From UTCHB3 sp008363265 (lineage in GTDB: Bacteria > Bacteroidota > Ignavibacteria > Ignavibacteriales > Ignavibacteriaceae), in assembly GCA_045863055.1 (NCBI GenBank), contig BTUW01000004.1:181194-245193 (forward strand): a stretch of 64,000 bases of DNA. Reading direction: 5' to 3'. Position 1 is the stretch's first letter; each line of letters opens with the position of its first letter. Shown here piece after piece: positions 54,456 to 63,344 of the stretch. The notes under the pieces are model-generated. The model worked only from the letters and a program-made list of their open reading frames with translations. It was not told the origin of the DNA and searched no databases. A program made the position numbers and the translations under genes.

Positions 54456-56288
54456 ATGGGCAAAACAGTAAACAACACTTATGAATTGCTCGAGCAACTG
54501 GGTCAGGGTGGAATGGGCGTCGTGTATAAAGCCCGCCACATCCATTTTAAGGAAATTGTCGCAATAAAAAGACTGTGGGAGCAGTTCAGTAACGACCCCA
54601 TGGTTTTGGACCTTTTCCTCAACGAAGGAATAATCCTTCGAAAACTTCATCATCAAAATATCGTACAGGTCTCAGACCTCTTTGAGTTTGAGGGGAGCCA
54701 CTATATTGTCATGGAGTACATTGAGGGGCGAACCCTCAGTGATATTATCAGGAGAGAAACGGGTCCCATCCGCAGGGAGAGAGCGATCAGCCTTTTTAAA
54801 CAGATGCTCGAGGGAGTTGCCTATATTCACAGCCAGCCGAAACCGATAATCCACCGCGACCTTAAACCACTGAACATCCTCGTTACTTCAGATGACACTG
54901 TAAAGATCACCGACTTCGGTATAGCCAAGGCCCTTGATGCCGGTGGACACAGCACCACTGTGAAGGGAACTCCTGTTTACATGAGCCCGGAGCAGATCAT
55001 CAATCCAAAAACAGTTGATATCAGAACCGATGTTTACAGTCTTGGTATGACCTTTTACGAGATGCTCTGTGCAAAAACCCCTTTCCATGGAGATACCACC
55101 ACAACCCCTACAGCAGTTTACGCCGCCATCATGAACGGCGAAGTGCCGCCCCCCACACTTTTCTATCCCGGTATTCCTGACGAACTTTCCGCTTTGGTAA
55201 TGAAAGCCGTCCATAAAGACAGAAACCAAAGATTTGCCGATGCCTCAGAAATGCTTGGGGAGCTGGAAAAGCTTGAAATGAGCGGAGCGACCACGGTTCA
55301 GGGGACTATAAAAACTGCTCCGCCGGTGGTGAGCAAACCTGATCCTGTAAACAGAAATGATGATAATAAGTCCAAATCAGACCTTGTTCTTCCGATTGAG
55401 AAGGGTGAAGTTAAAAAAGATACAACTTTCATCAGGTGGCTTACTGCATCTACGATTATGGTGATCACAGGTTTTATATTATTGTCCGGTAATCTTTCAA
55501 AGATATTTAGAGTTCAAAGTGAATCTGAACAGGCTTCAATGTCATCACTTCAGCATAATACTCCAGAGATGACCTTTGTTGCAGGCGGCACCTTTCCGAT
55601 GGGCAGCTATGATGGTGATTCCGATGAAAAGCCAAGTTCTCAGGTAACAGTCAGCAGTTTCATGATTAGTAAGACTGAGGTAACCCAAGCATTGTGGGAA
55701 AGTGTAATGGGGAATAATCCCTCAAACTTCAAAGGATCAAACAGACCAGTTGAAAAAGTCTCTTGGTATGATGCAGTTGAGTTCTGTAACATGTTAAGTG
55801 AAAAGGAAGGCTTACAAACGGCATATACAGGTAGCGGAGATAATATCCACTGTGATTTCACCGTTAACGGTTACAGGCTGCCAACGGAAGCAGAGTGGGA
55901 GTATGCAGCGAGAGGCGGTAACAAGAGCAGGGGATACAAATATAGTGGAAGCAACGAAATTGGAGAAGTAGCCTGGTATGGGGGTTGGAATAAAAGTGGA
56001 AATCGTTTAGAAAATGATGGTACATCAAAGGTAGGTACAAAGCAACCGAATGAACTAGGAATATTTGACATGAGTGGAAATGTACATGAGTGGTGTTGGG
56101 ATTGGTTTGGAGTATACAGTTCTGAGAGTCGGACCAATCCACAGGGGGCAACATCCGGATCGAATCGTGTCCTTCGCGGCGGTAGTTGGCTCCTTATAGC
56201 GAGTTATTGTCGTTTTGTAGATCGCGGAGGCAACGACCCCGACTTCAGAAACTACGATCTTGGCTTCCGGTTAGTGAGAACAAGGTAG
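54456..56288 (+). CDS. Ser/Thr protein kinase with TM and C-terminal FGE/C-type-lectin domain, copy 1
   Basis: I used the ATG at 54456 (MGKTVNN) behind a GGAAGGG site; this gives 610 residues. The kinase domain has the glycine loop GQGGMGVV, K38, H-R-D with D135 and D-F-G with D153. One membrane helix (about 328-347) puts the C-terminal FGE-fold domain (about 370-610) outside. That domain has WYDAVEFCNML, YRLPTEAEWEYA and DMSGNVHEWCWDWF. The first catalytic cysteine of true FGEs is missing, so the domain probably binds a ligand and the kinase reports it. A 72-base C-terminal stretch (56191-56262) is hypervariable among the three copies. Confidence 0.88.
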   Translation: MGKTVNNTYELLEQLGQGGMGVVYKARHIHFKEIVAIKRLWEQFSNDPMVLDLFLNEGIILRKLHHQNIVQVSDLFEFEGSHYIVMEYIEGRTLSDIIRRETGPIRRERAISLFKQMLEGVAYIHSQPKPIIHRDLKPLNILVTSDDTVKITDFGIAKALDAGGHSTTVKGTPVYMSPEQIINPKTVDIRTDVYSLGMTFYEMLCAKTPFHGDTTTTPTAVYAAIMNGEVPPPTLFYPGIPDELSALVMKAVHKDRNQRFADASEMLGELEKLEMSGATTVQGTIKTAPPVVSKPDPVNRNDDNKSKSDLVLPIEKGEVKKDTTFIRWLTASTIMVITGFILLSGNLSKIFRVQSESEQASMSSLQHNTPEMTFVAGGTFPMGSYDGDSDEKPSSQVTVSSFMISKTEVTQALWESVMGNNPSNFKGSNRPVEKVSWYDAVEFCNMLSEKEGLQTAYTGSGDNIHCDFTVNGYRLPTEAEWEYAARGGNKSRGYKYSGSNEIGEVAWYGGWNKSGNRLENDGTSKVGTKQPNELGIFDMSGNVHEWCWDWFGVYSSESRTNPQGATSGSNRVLRGGSWLLIASYCRFVDRGGNDPDFRNYDLGFRLVRTR

Positions 56289-56432
56289 GTTGTTTTTTGT
56301 CTGAATCAGGATTTACAGGATTGTGCATTTGGATTTACTGCCAAGGTAGCTGTCTGAATCATTGTCGAAGGTCACACAGGGATGCTTGTGGCACATTCCT
56401 TCGAGAGAATTTTAGGAATCACAGGATCGGTA

Positions 56433-58148
56433 ATGGGCAAAATAATCAAACCATATGAAGTAATTTCACAGTTGGGACAAGGTGGAATGGGAGTTGTTTA
56501 CAAAGCCCGTTCGCTAACATTGAAGAACAAGGTGGTCGCGATAAAGCAGTTGTGGCCGCAGTTCAACAATAATCCGAAGTTTGTGCAGATGTTCCTAGAT
56601 GAGGGAGAGAAACTCTTCAACCTCGACCACAGGAACATTGTGAAGGTTACCGACATCCTCGAAGAGGGGGGTGAGTACTTCATCGTGATGGAGTATGTCG
56701 AGGGGCGGACACTCAACGAGATCATCAAACGGGAGGTGGGGCCGATCGAACGAAAGAGAGCGATCAGACTTTTCAGACAGATTCTCGAGGGTGTCGCATA
56801 CATCCACAGCCAACCGAAACCGATAATCCACCGCGACCTGAAGCCCCTTAATGTACTTGTAACGAACGATGACACTGTAAAGATCACCGATTTCGGGATC
56901 GCCAAAGAACTGGAGTATGTCGAGGGCAGCAGCACCACGATGAAGGGAACACCCACCTATATGAGTCCTGAGCAGATCATGGATCCCGGATCAGTTGACA
57001 TAAGAACAGATATCTACAGTCTTGGTATGACATTCTACGAAATGCTATGCGCGCATACCCCCTTCACCGGAAACCAAAGCACCACCCCAACGGCCGTGTA
57101 CACTCAGGTCATCAATGACAAAGTGCCCCTACCAACCGTATTTTACCCAGATATCTCTGATGCCCTCGTAAATTTCGTTATGAAATCGATCCACAAGGAT
57201 AGAGAGCAGAGGTTCCCCAATGCTATCGAGATGTTGAAAGAACTTGACAGACTGGATAGCGGCGGCCAGACGACTGTGCAGGGGGATGGTGGGTTTAAAA
57301 CGATACATATCCCTAAGGCAAGACCGGAATATAAATCTATTCCGTCGCCAGCTGTTCCGCAGAAGTCCGGTCTTGAGCAGTTAACCGGCAATGAGGTGGT
57401 TTTGGTCGAAGGCGGCAGTTTCATGATGGGGAGCAACACAGGTGATCCCGATGAAAAACCTGTCCACAAAGTTACTTTGAGCAGCTTTTTCATTGGGAAA
57501 GTTCCTGTAACTCAGGCATTATGGCGGGAAGTAATGGGAAATAATCCATCGCGTTTTAAAGGAGATAATAGACCTGTTGAATGTGTAAGCTGGTATGAAG
57601 CTGTTGAATTCTGTAACCGGTTGAGCAGAAGAGAAGGTCTCAGTGGATGCTACAAAGAGGTTGAGCGAGAAAAAACCGGTCTGGTGGGGAGTTTGTTTGG
57701 ACAGAAGACCAAAGTAATGTTGTATGATTTCAATGCGAATGGATACAGACTGCCTACAGAGGCAGAATGGGAGTATGCCGCCCGGGGAGGAAACAAAAGC
57801 AGGGGCTTCAAATATTCAGGCAGCAATGATCTTGACCAGGTTGGCTGGTACGATAACAACTCCGGTAGTGCTACAAAGGAAGTCGGTACAAAGCAGCCAA
57901 ACGAACTTGGTTTATACGACATGAGCGGAAATGTATGGGAGTGGTGTTGGGATTGGTACTCGAATAGTTACTACAGCTCATCAATTCAGACAGACCCGAG
58001 GGGACCTAATGCCGGTTCCAATCATGTGAAACGGGGTGGCAGTTGGAACTACCTCGCGGAGCACTGTCGAGTTGCCAACCGTGACATCAGCAACCAAGAC
58101 AGCATGTACTTCAACCTTGGTTTCCGTTTAGTGAGAACAAGGTTATAG
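56433..58148 (+). CDS. Ser/Thr protein kinase with C-terminal FGE/C-type-lectin domain, copy 2
   Basis: Start ATG at 56433 (MGKIIKPYE) matches copy 1 and gives 571 residues. Catalytic D135 and D153 are at the same positions as in copy 1. Unlike copies 1 and 3 there is no membrane helix between kinase and FGE-fold domain, so this one should be entirely cytoplasmic. The FGE domain carries a 16-20 residue insertion (around CYKEVEREKTGLVG). The variable stretch is 58047-58118. A separate cytoplasmic ligand or a regulator of the other two kinases are both possible. Confidence 0.86.
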   Translation: MGKIIKPYEVISQLGQGGMGVVYKARSLTLKNKVVAIKQLWPQFNNNPKFVQMFLDEGEKLFNLDHRNIVKVTDILEEGGEYFIVMEYVEGRTLNEIIKREVGPIERKRAIRLFRQILEGVAYIHSQPKPIIHRDLKPLNVLVTNDDTVKITDFGIAKELEYVEGSSTTMKGTPTYMSPEQIMDPGSVDIRTDIYSLGMTFYEMLCAHTPFTGNQSTTPTAVYTQVINDKVPLPTVFYPDISDALVNFVMKSIHKDREQRFPNAIEMLKELDRLDSGGQTTVQGDGGFKTIHIPKARPEYKSIPSPAVPQKSGLEQLTGNEVVLVEGGSFMMGSNTGDPDEKPVHKVTLSSFFIGKVPVTQALWREVMGNNPSRFKGDNRPVECVSWYEAVEFCNRLSRREGLSGCYKEVEREKTGLVGSLFGQKTKVMLYDFNANGYRLPTEAEWEYAARGGNKSRGFKYSGSNDLDQVGWYDNNSGSATKEVGTKQPNELGLYDMSGNVWEWCWDWYSNSYYSSSIQTDPRGPNAGSNHVKRGGSWNYLAEHCRVANRDISNQDSMYFNLGFRLVRTRL

Positions 58149-58365
58149 CCTTCAGTCTGAATCAGCTCGCCCCTTTGGGGGATTTACTGGATTTGAGGAT
58201 TCGTAAGATTGTGCATCTGAGGTGTGCGCCAAGCAATTTATCTGAATCAGTACCACAGGCTCTTCAGGGATGCCAGTGGCACATGCTTGTAAGAGATTTT
58301 CGAATTATCGGGGTGGGGATGAACTTGATTTCAAAAAATATTACTAATTAAACCAAAGTAAAATT

Positions 58366-60453
58366 ATGATCAAAAGAGTGAAATATTACAACCTGCTGAA
58401 GGTGATCGGCACCGGAGGAATGGGAACGGTTTACAAAGCAAAGGACTTGCGTAACGGCAGAATAGTCGCGGTTAAAGAGCTAGATCCCGCGAAAGCGCAA
58501 ATTGAAGATTACCGTACCAGATTCGGCAGGGAAGAGCGGATATTAAGGAAGCTCAATCACCCTAACATAGTATCTTCTTTTGATGCGTTTGCTGACGAGG
58601 GAACCCTTTATATAGTTATGGAATTTGTTGATGGACAAAGTCTTGACTACAAGATAAGAAAAATAAGTGGGCCAATTCCTTTCATTCATGCCCGCGATCT
58701 GATGATAAAGATGCTCGAAGGCTTTTCTCATGCGCACAACGCGGGGGTAATCCATCGGGACATAAAACCCGCCAATATTCTGATATCCGACACCGGCGAT
58801 CTGAAGATAACCGACTTCGGCATTTCTAAAATAACTTCCGGTGAAGACCGTACCACCGCGAACATAAAACTTGGTACCCTCTGCTACATGAGTCCCGAAC
58901 AGTTACTGACTGCTGATGTGGATGAAAAGAGTGATATCTACAGCCTCGGGATGACATTTTATGAAATGTTGGCAGGAACGATCCCTTTCACTCGTGAGGT
59001 CAGAGAAAATCCGGGTTCATTAACTCTGAGAATCTCCAACTCTGAGCCATTTCCTCTACCTACGGTTTACTACCCCCACATCCCTGTAAGGATCGTGGAG
59101 ATTGTTATGAGGATGCTCGAGAAGGATGTCAATAAAAGATACGCCTCCCTTCAGGAAGTACTTAAAGAACTCAGTCAGTTCGATCTTTCAGCCCCGGAAC
59201 GCACGGTCATGGAAGAATACGAAAAGACGGTTGCTTTCGATCCGACTATTTTGAAGGAGGGGAAACGGTCTGATTCCGAATCCTCTTCAAACTCCTCCCC
59301 TTCATCAGCAACAGGCAAAGAGAAAAAACTGAAAGAGATGACCTGGGAGGAAAAACAAGAGAAAGCCCGGCTACTTGAGGCACAATTCAGGGAAAAGATC
59401 AGGCTTGAAGAAGAGGAGAGGCAGAGAAAGATTGAGGAGGAGAATCGCCGAAGAGAAGGAGAAAGGATTCGAGCAGAAGAGGAGAGGCAGAGGCTAGAGG
59501 CAGAAGAACGGGCAGAAAGGGAGAGAATAACGAAGGAAAAGGAAAAATACAGGCTAGAACTTGAGGAAAAACAAGAACTACAAGATGCAAAACTTATGAA
59601 AATTGCAACTATTACCATTGTACTTCTAACAGCTGTGGCATTATTGTTTCTCGGATATAAATTAATAAATATTCAGATTAAGATTGCAGAAGCAACTTCA
59701 ACCACCGCGAATACCACTTTCAACGAAGTCCCGACTGTTCTCCCGGAGATGGTATCCATAGAAGGCGGCACCTTTACAATGGGTAGCACGGATGGTAATT
59801 CTGATGAAAAGCCGATGCATCAGGTAACGGTGAGCAGTTTCATGATGAGTAAGACAGAGGTAACCCAGTCATTATGGGAGAGTGTAATGGGAAGTAATCC
59901 TTCGAACTTTAAATGGAATGAACGCCCTGTTGAGAGTGTATCCTGGTATGACGCGGTTGAGTTCTGCAACAAACTCAGTGAGAAAGAGGGGTTACAGAAG
60001 GCATATTCCGGCAGTGGGGAAAACATCTCATGCGACTTTACCGCGAACGGCTACAGGCTTCCCACAGAAGCGGAATGGGTATATGCGGCAAGAGGGGGGA
60101 ACAAGAGTAGAGGATACAAATACGCCGGCAGCAATGATCTTGATGCAGTTGGCTGGTATGGTAATAATTCCGGTAGCGAAACAAAAGAGTCAAGCAAGAA
60201 ACAGCCGAATGAGCTTGGAATATTTGACATGAGCGGTAATGTCTGGGAATGGTGTTGGGACTGGTATGATCAAAACTATTACAGTTCAACTAATCAGACA
60301 GACCCGAGGGGCCCTAATTCCAGTTCCAACCGTGTTCTGCGCGGTGGTAGTTGGTACGATGATGCGGAGTACTGCCGCGTGGCTCGTCGCAGTAGCAGTG
60401 CCCCTGACCGCAGGAACGGCGACTACGGGTTCCGGTTAGCGAGGACGAGGTGA
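58366..60453 (+). CDS. Ser/Thr protein kinase with coiled coil, TM and C-terminal FGE/C-type-lectin domain, copy 3
   Basis: A 695-residue protein. The kinase domain (about 8-285) has GTGGMGTVYKAK, catalytic D132 in HRDIKP and DFG. A highly charged Glu/Arg/Lys coiled coil (about 320-405) leads to a membrane helix (about 411-434), then the FGE-fold domain (about 455-695) that is roughly three-quarters identical to that of copy 1. The kinase part is more distant from copies 1 and 2, so domains have been shuffled or one part converted. The variable stretch is 60355-60426. Confidence 0.88.
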   Translation: MIKRVKYYNLLKVIGTGGMGTVYKAKDLRNGRIVAVKELDPAKAQIEDYRTRFGREERILRKLNHPNIVSSFDAFADEGTLYIVMEFVDGQSLDYKIRKISGPIPFIHARDLMIKMLEGFSHAHNAGVIHRDIKPANILISDTGDLKITDFGISKITSGEDRTTANIKLGTLCYMSPEQLLTADVDEKSDIYSLGMTFYEMLAGTIPFTREVRENPGSLTLRISNSEPFPLPTVYYPHIPVRIVEIVMRMLEKDVNKRYASLQEVLKELSQFDLSAPERTVMEEYEKTVAFDPTILKEGKRSDSESSSNSSPSSATGKEKKLKEMTWEEKQEKARLLEAQFREKIRLEEEERQRKIEEENRRREGERIRAEEERQRLEAEERAERERITKEKEKYRLELEEKQELQDAKLMKIATITIVLLTAVALLFLGYKLINIQIKIAEATSTTANTTFNEVPTVLPEMVSIEGGTFTMGSTDGNSDEKPMHQVTVSSFMMSKTEVTQSLWESVMGSNPSNFKWNERPVESVSWYDAVEFCNKLSEKEGLQKAYSGSGENISCDFTANGYRLPTEAEWVYAARGGNKSRGYKYAGSNDLDAVGWYGNNSGSETKESSKKQPNELGIFDMSGNVWEWCWDWYDQNYYSSTNQTDPRGPNSSSNRVLRGGSWYDDAEYCRVARRSSSAPDRRNGDYGFRLARTR

Positions 60454-60507
60454 TGGCCTTCTGTCTGAATCAGGATTTACAGGATTGAAGGATTTACAGA
60501 ATTTTGC

Positions 60508-60521
60508 TCCGCCGCGGCGGA
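60508..60521. repeat. 14-bp GCCGCGGC-core palindrome
   Basis: TCCGCCGCGGCGGA, perfect palindrome, placed directly after the 'CTGAATCAGGATTTACAGG' repeat downstream of the third kinase. Confidence 0.75.
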
Positions 60522-60590
60522 TTGGGGTTCGTGATGGATGTTTTACATTTTGCGTTGATTAGATTTTCAGTTTTTTTTGTGTGAGGAGTT

Positions 60591-60974
60591 ATGGTTGGTA
60601 ATGAATTAACCAACAAGATCATTGGATGCGCGATGAAGGTGCATAAGACTCTGGGGAATGGTTTTCAGGAGGTGATCTATCAGCGGTGTTTGGCTATTGA
60701 GCTTAAGAAAGCTGGTATGGATTTTGAACGGGAGAAGGATCAGACAATTTATTATAAGGGGTATGATGTTGGTACCAGAAGGGCAGATTTTGTGATTGAA
60801 GACAAAGTTTTGGTAGAGTTAAAAGCCCTGACAAAAATTGAAGATGTAAATATTGCCCAAACCAAAAACTATTTGGTTGCCTACAATTTCCCCGTCGGAT
60901 TACTGATCAATTTCGGAGCCCAGAGTTTGGAGCACAAGTTGATATTTAACAACCGTCTGCAAGAAAAAAGTTAG
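60591..60974 (+). CDS. GxxExxY family protein (PDDEXK-like)
   Basis: A 127-residue protein with the name-giving G-F-Q-E-V-I-Y motif after a helix (IIGCAMKVHKTLGN). RRADFVIEDKVLVELKAL contains the D...E-x-K pattern of a PDDEXK nuclease-like core. Function unknown; the family is widespread in environmental Bacteroidota and often lies amid intergenic repeats, as here. Confidence 0.9.
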   Translation: MVGNELTNKIIGCAMKVHKTLGNGFQEVIYQRCLAIELKKAGMDFEREKDQTIYYKGYDVGTRRADFVIEDKVLVELKALTKIEDVNIAQTKNYLVAYNFPVGLLINFGAQSLEHKLIFNNRLQEKS

Positions 60975-61003
60975 AAATCAGCAGAAGGTTTTAGCACCAA
61001 TCC

Positions 61004-61213
61004 TGAAAATCCTTTAATCCTTTAATCCTGATTCAGACAGACGATAAATAGCACCCCTNNNNNNNNNNNNNNNNNNNNNNNNNNNNNNNNNNNNNNNNNN
61101 NNNNNNNNNNNNNNNNNNNNNNNNNNNNNNNNNNNNNNNNNNNNNNNNNNNNNNNNNNTGAAAATCCTTTAATCCTTTAATCCTGATTCAGACAGACGAT
61201 AAATAGCACCCCT
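61004..61213. other. Scaffold gap (100 N) between identical 55-bp ends
   Basis: N run at 61059-61158. The 55 bases before it (61004-61058) are identical to the 55 bases after it (61159-61213). The shared sequence is part of the 'AATCCTTTAATCCTGATTCAGACAG' repeat family. The two contigs probably overlap here and the gap is not real. Confidence 0.9.
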
Positions 61214-61335
61214 ACGGGGAGCATTTGTTTTTATAATTTTTTCTACCTACATATGGCTCCTACGGAGCCTGAATCCCGCGCAGCGGGATAATCCTGAAAA
61301 TCCCCCGAAGGGGCAGGCTGATTCAGACAGCACAA
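61214..61335. repeat. Cluster of short palindromes in an intergenic repeat
   Basis: Beginning with CCCCTACGGGG (straddling 61209-61219), then GGCTCCTACGGAGCC, CCCGCGCAGCGGG and CCCCCGAAGGGG, set between fragments 'CTGAATC', 'AATCCTGAAAATC' and 'CTGATTCAGACAG'. No coding potential. The hairpins resemble REP-type units. Confidence 0.65.
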
Positions 61336-61337
61336 AA

Positions 61338-61364
61338 AAAGGCTGCCGTTTAGGCAGCCTTTTT
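61338..61364. terminator. Intrinsic terminator after the phosphomannomutase gene
   Basis: AAAGGCTGCC/GGCAGCCTTT with a short loop and A and T runs on both sides, usable in both directions; 57 bases beyond the minus-strand stop. Confidence 0.8.
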
Positions 61365-61420
61365 AATTCTATCCGATGGATTTCTCCACACTAAACCCTC
61401 CACCCCAAATCCCAAACACC

Positions 61421-62767
61421 CTACCCTCTGATCAACCCCAGCAGCTCAGCGGTCTTGGCTTTCATCAGTTCAATGTCGCCGACGGTTTCCACATTGAGGC
61501 GGATGATCGGCTCGGTGTTCGACATTCTGAGGTTAAAGCGCCAGTTGCCGTAATCGACCGAGACGCCGTCGGTGTAGTCGAACTCGCCGTCTGAGTATTT
61601 CGCCTTGATCTCTTCGAGCTTGGCGGGCGCATCGGCGATCTTTGAATTGATCTCGCCTGAGCAGGGGTATTTCTCGATCATTTCATTTACGAGCTGTGAG
61701 AGCGATTTTCCTTCTTCTGACATCAACTGTATAACAAGCAGAAATGGGATCAAACCTGAATCGGAATATGCATTGTCACGGAAGTAGTGGTGAGCCGACA
61801 TTTCGCCGCCGTAGATGGCGTTAACTTCTCTCATTTTCTCTTTGATGAAAGCGTGTCCGCTCTTCGACTGTACGGCCTCGCCGTTGTTATCTTTGCAGAC
61901 CTCGATGGTGTTCCAAACGAGGCGGGGATCGTGAATTATCTTCTCGCCCGGATTCATCTTGAGGATCGATTTGGCGAGCATGCCGACGATGTAGTAACCC
62001 TCGATGAACTCACCTGACTCGTCGAAGAAGAAACAGCGGTCGTAGTCACCGTCCCAGGCCACGCCGAGATCGGCATTGTGTTCCTTGATCGCGTTGATCG
62101 TCGGAACGCGGTTCTCTTCGATCATCGGGTTCGGCACGCCGTTGGGGAACGATGAATCGGGCTCGTTGAAAAGTTTTATCATTTCAACGGGGAGGATCTT
62201 CTCGAGGCGGTCGAGCATCGGACCGACACATCCGTTTCCGGCGTTAACAACCACCTTCATTTTCTTCACTTTGGAAACATCGTAAAATGTGCCGAGGTGT
62301 TTAACGAATTCATCTGAAATGTCGCGTTGTGTGTAATTTCCTTTGGCGGCAGGGAGGGGTTCAAAGTCACCGTTTGAGATTATCTCTTCGATCGTGTTAA
62401 GTCCGGAGTCGTAGCTGATCGGGATCGAGCGTTCGCGGACGAACTTCATTCCGTTATACTCGGGCGGATTGTGTGAAGCTGTGATCATGATGCCGCCATC
62501 GGCATTAAGATAAGATGTGCCAAAATAGACCATTTCAGTGCCGCAGAGGCCGATATCGATCACATCCACACCTGAATCGAGAAAGCCTTTTACTAGTGAT
62601 TCACTCAGTTCGGCGGAGCTGGTCCTGATATCGCGGCCGATCACCACGCTCTTGCAGCCGGTAAATTTTTTGTATCCTCTCGCGATGTTGTAGGCGAGCT
62701 CCACATTAAGTTCAGTGGGTACAACACCCCTGATGTCATAAGCTTTAAAGCATGCTATTTTAGCCAT
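61421..62767 (-). CDS. manB: Phosphomannomutase/phosphoglucomutase
   Basis: Start ATG at 62767 (MAKIACFKAYDIRG) follows a GGAG site; an upstream in-frame start would add six residues. This gives 448 residues. The catalytic serine is in TASHNPPEYNG, the Mg loop in DGDYDRCFF, and the phosphate-binding RMSNTEPIIRL is at the end. This is the AlgC/ManB branch acting on mannose or glucose phosphates for surface sugars. The related enzyme at 19882 is closer to GlmM. Confidence 0.85.
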   Translation of the reverse strand: MAKIACFKAYDIRGVVPTELNVELAYNIARGYKKFTGCKSVVIGRDIRTSSAELSESLVKGFLDSGVDVIDIGLCGTEMVYFGTSYLNADGGIMITASHNPPEYNGMKFVRERSIPISYDSGLNTIEEIISNGDFEPLPAAKGNYTQRDISDEFVKHLGTFYDVSKVKKMKVVVNAGNGCVGPMLDRLEKILPVEMIKLFNEPDSSFPNGVPNPMIEENRVPTINAIKEHNADLGVAWDGDYDRCFFFDESGEFIEGYYIVGMLAKSILKMNPGEKIIHDPRLVWNTIEVCKDNNGEAVQSKSGHAFIKEKMREVNAIYGGEMSAHHYFRDNAYSDSGLIPFLLVIQLMSEEGKSLSQLVNEMIEKYPCSGEINSKIADAPAKLEEIKAKYSDGEFDYTDGVSVDYGNWRFNLRMSNTEPIIRLNVETVGDIELMKAKTAELLGLIRG

Positions 62768-62985
62768 TGATTTCTCCGTAAGCAAAAAATAAAAAGATTA
62801 AAATTTCAAACTCAATTTAACGAAAGGGAAGAGACCTGTAAAACCTGCACTTCGGGATTTCGCGGCTTTAAATTATTCACCTACAAAAAGATAATTGAGC
62901 TACAAGCACAAAAAGGAGGTACAGGTATTAATTTTTATATATTTTTTTGTGGTGCAAAAATCTTAAGTTGAGTTACCGAAAAATA

Positions 62986-63305
62986 ATGGAGGAGCTATCG
63001 CAAAAAAAGGTACGATTGCTAAACATTTTGCCAAGTGTAATAATGTAAAATGTGGAAGCTTCTTCGTTCTTGAGCCCGGCTTGCAAGACGAAGAACTAGG
63101 TTATCTCTGTCCGGAGTGCTACGGGAGAGCGCACAGGTTTCATATAGTTCAATGCTCGAGTTGCAAGACGATCCTCAATTTTATAGGTGCATCCGATAAA
63201 GAAGAGAAATTCGTTTTTACAGTGGAGAAATGCAGCCACTGTTACGGTACCGAGGAGGATGAACATTTGATCCATCCGTTCTACGCCGGAGAACACTTTA
63301 TATAA
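62986..63305 (+). CDS. Small eight-cysteine zinc-ribbon protein, start uncertain (possible -1 frameshift)
   Basis: The clear frame runs from about 62997 to 63305 and has four cysteine pairs: CNNVKC, CPEC, CSSC and CSHC, suggesting two zinc ribbons. A TTG at 63081 would cut off the first pair. No ATG exists in frame. Just upstream, ATG (62986) reads M-E-E-L-S-Q-K-K in the +1 frame and enters the slippery sequence A-AAA-AAG (63003-63009). A -1 slip there continues as G-T-I-A-K-H-F-A-K-C in the zinc-ribbon frame. An alternative is an ATC start at 62997 behind GGAGGAG. A missing A in the run is also possible. Function unknown. Confidence 0.6.
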
Positions 63306-63313
63306 AGAGACTC

Positions 63314-63344
63314 AAGGCTGCCCCCAAAAAGGCAGCCTTTTTTT
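63314..63344. terminator. Bidirectional intrinsic terminator
   Basis: AAGGCTGCC (63314-63322) pairs with GGCAGCCTT (63331-63339), followed by a T run; it lies between convergent genes and overlaps the SDR stop codon. Confidence 0.85.

Noticed and set aside
54456..60453. Kinase C termini as active formylglycine-generating enzymes
   Set aside because: The first of the two catalytic cysteines is absent in all three copies and no sulfatase is nearby; a binding role fits better.
60454..61420. A retroelement reverse transcriptase or template repeat beside the kinases
   Set aside because: No reverse-transcriptase motif and no second copy of the 72-base variable stretch could be found in the window.
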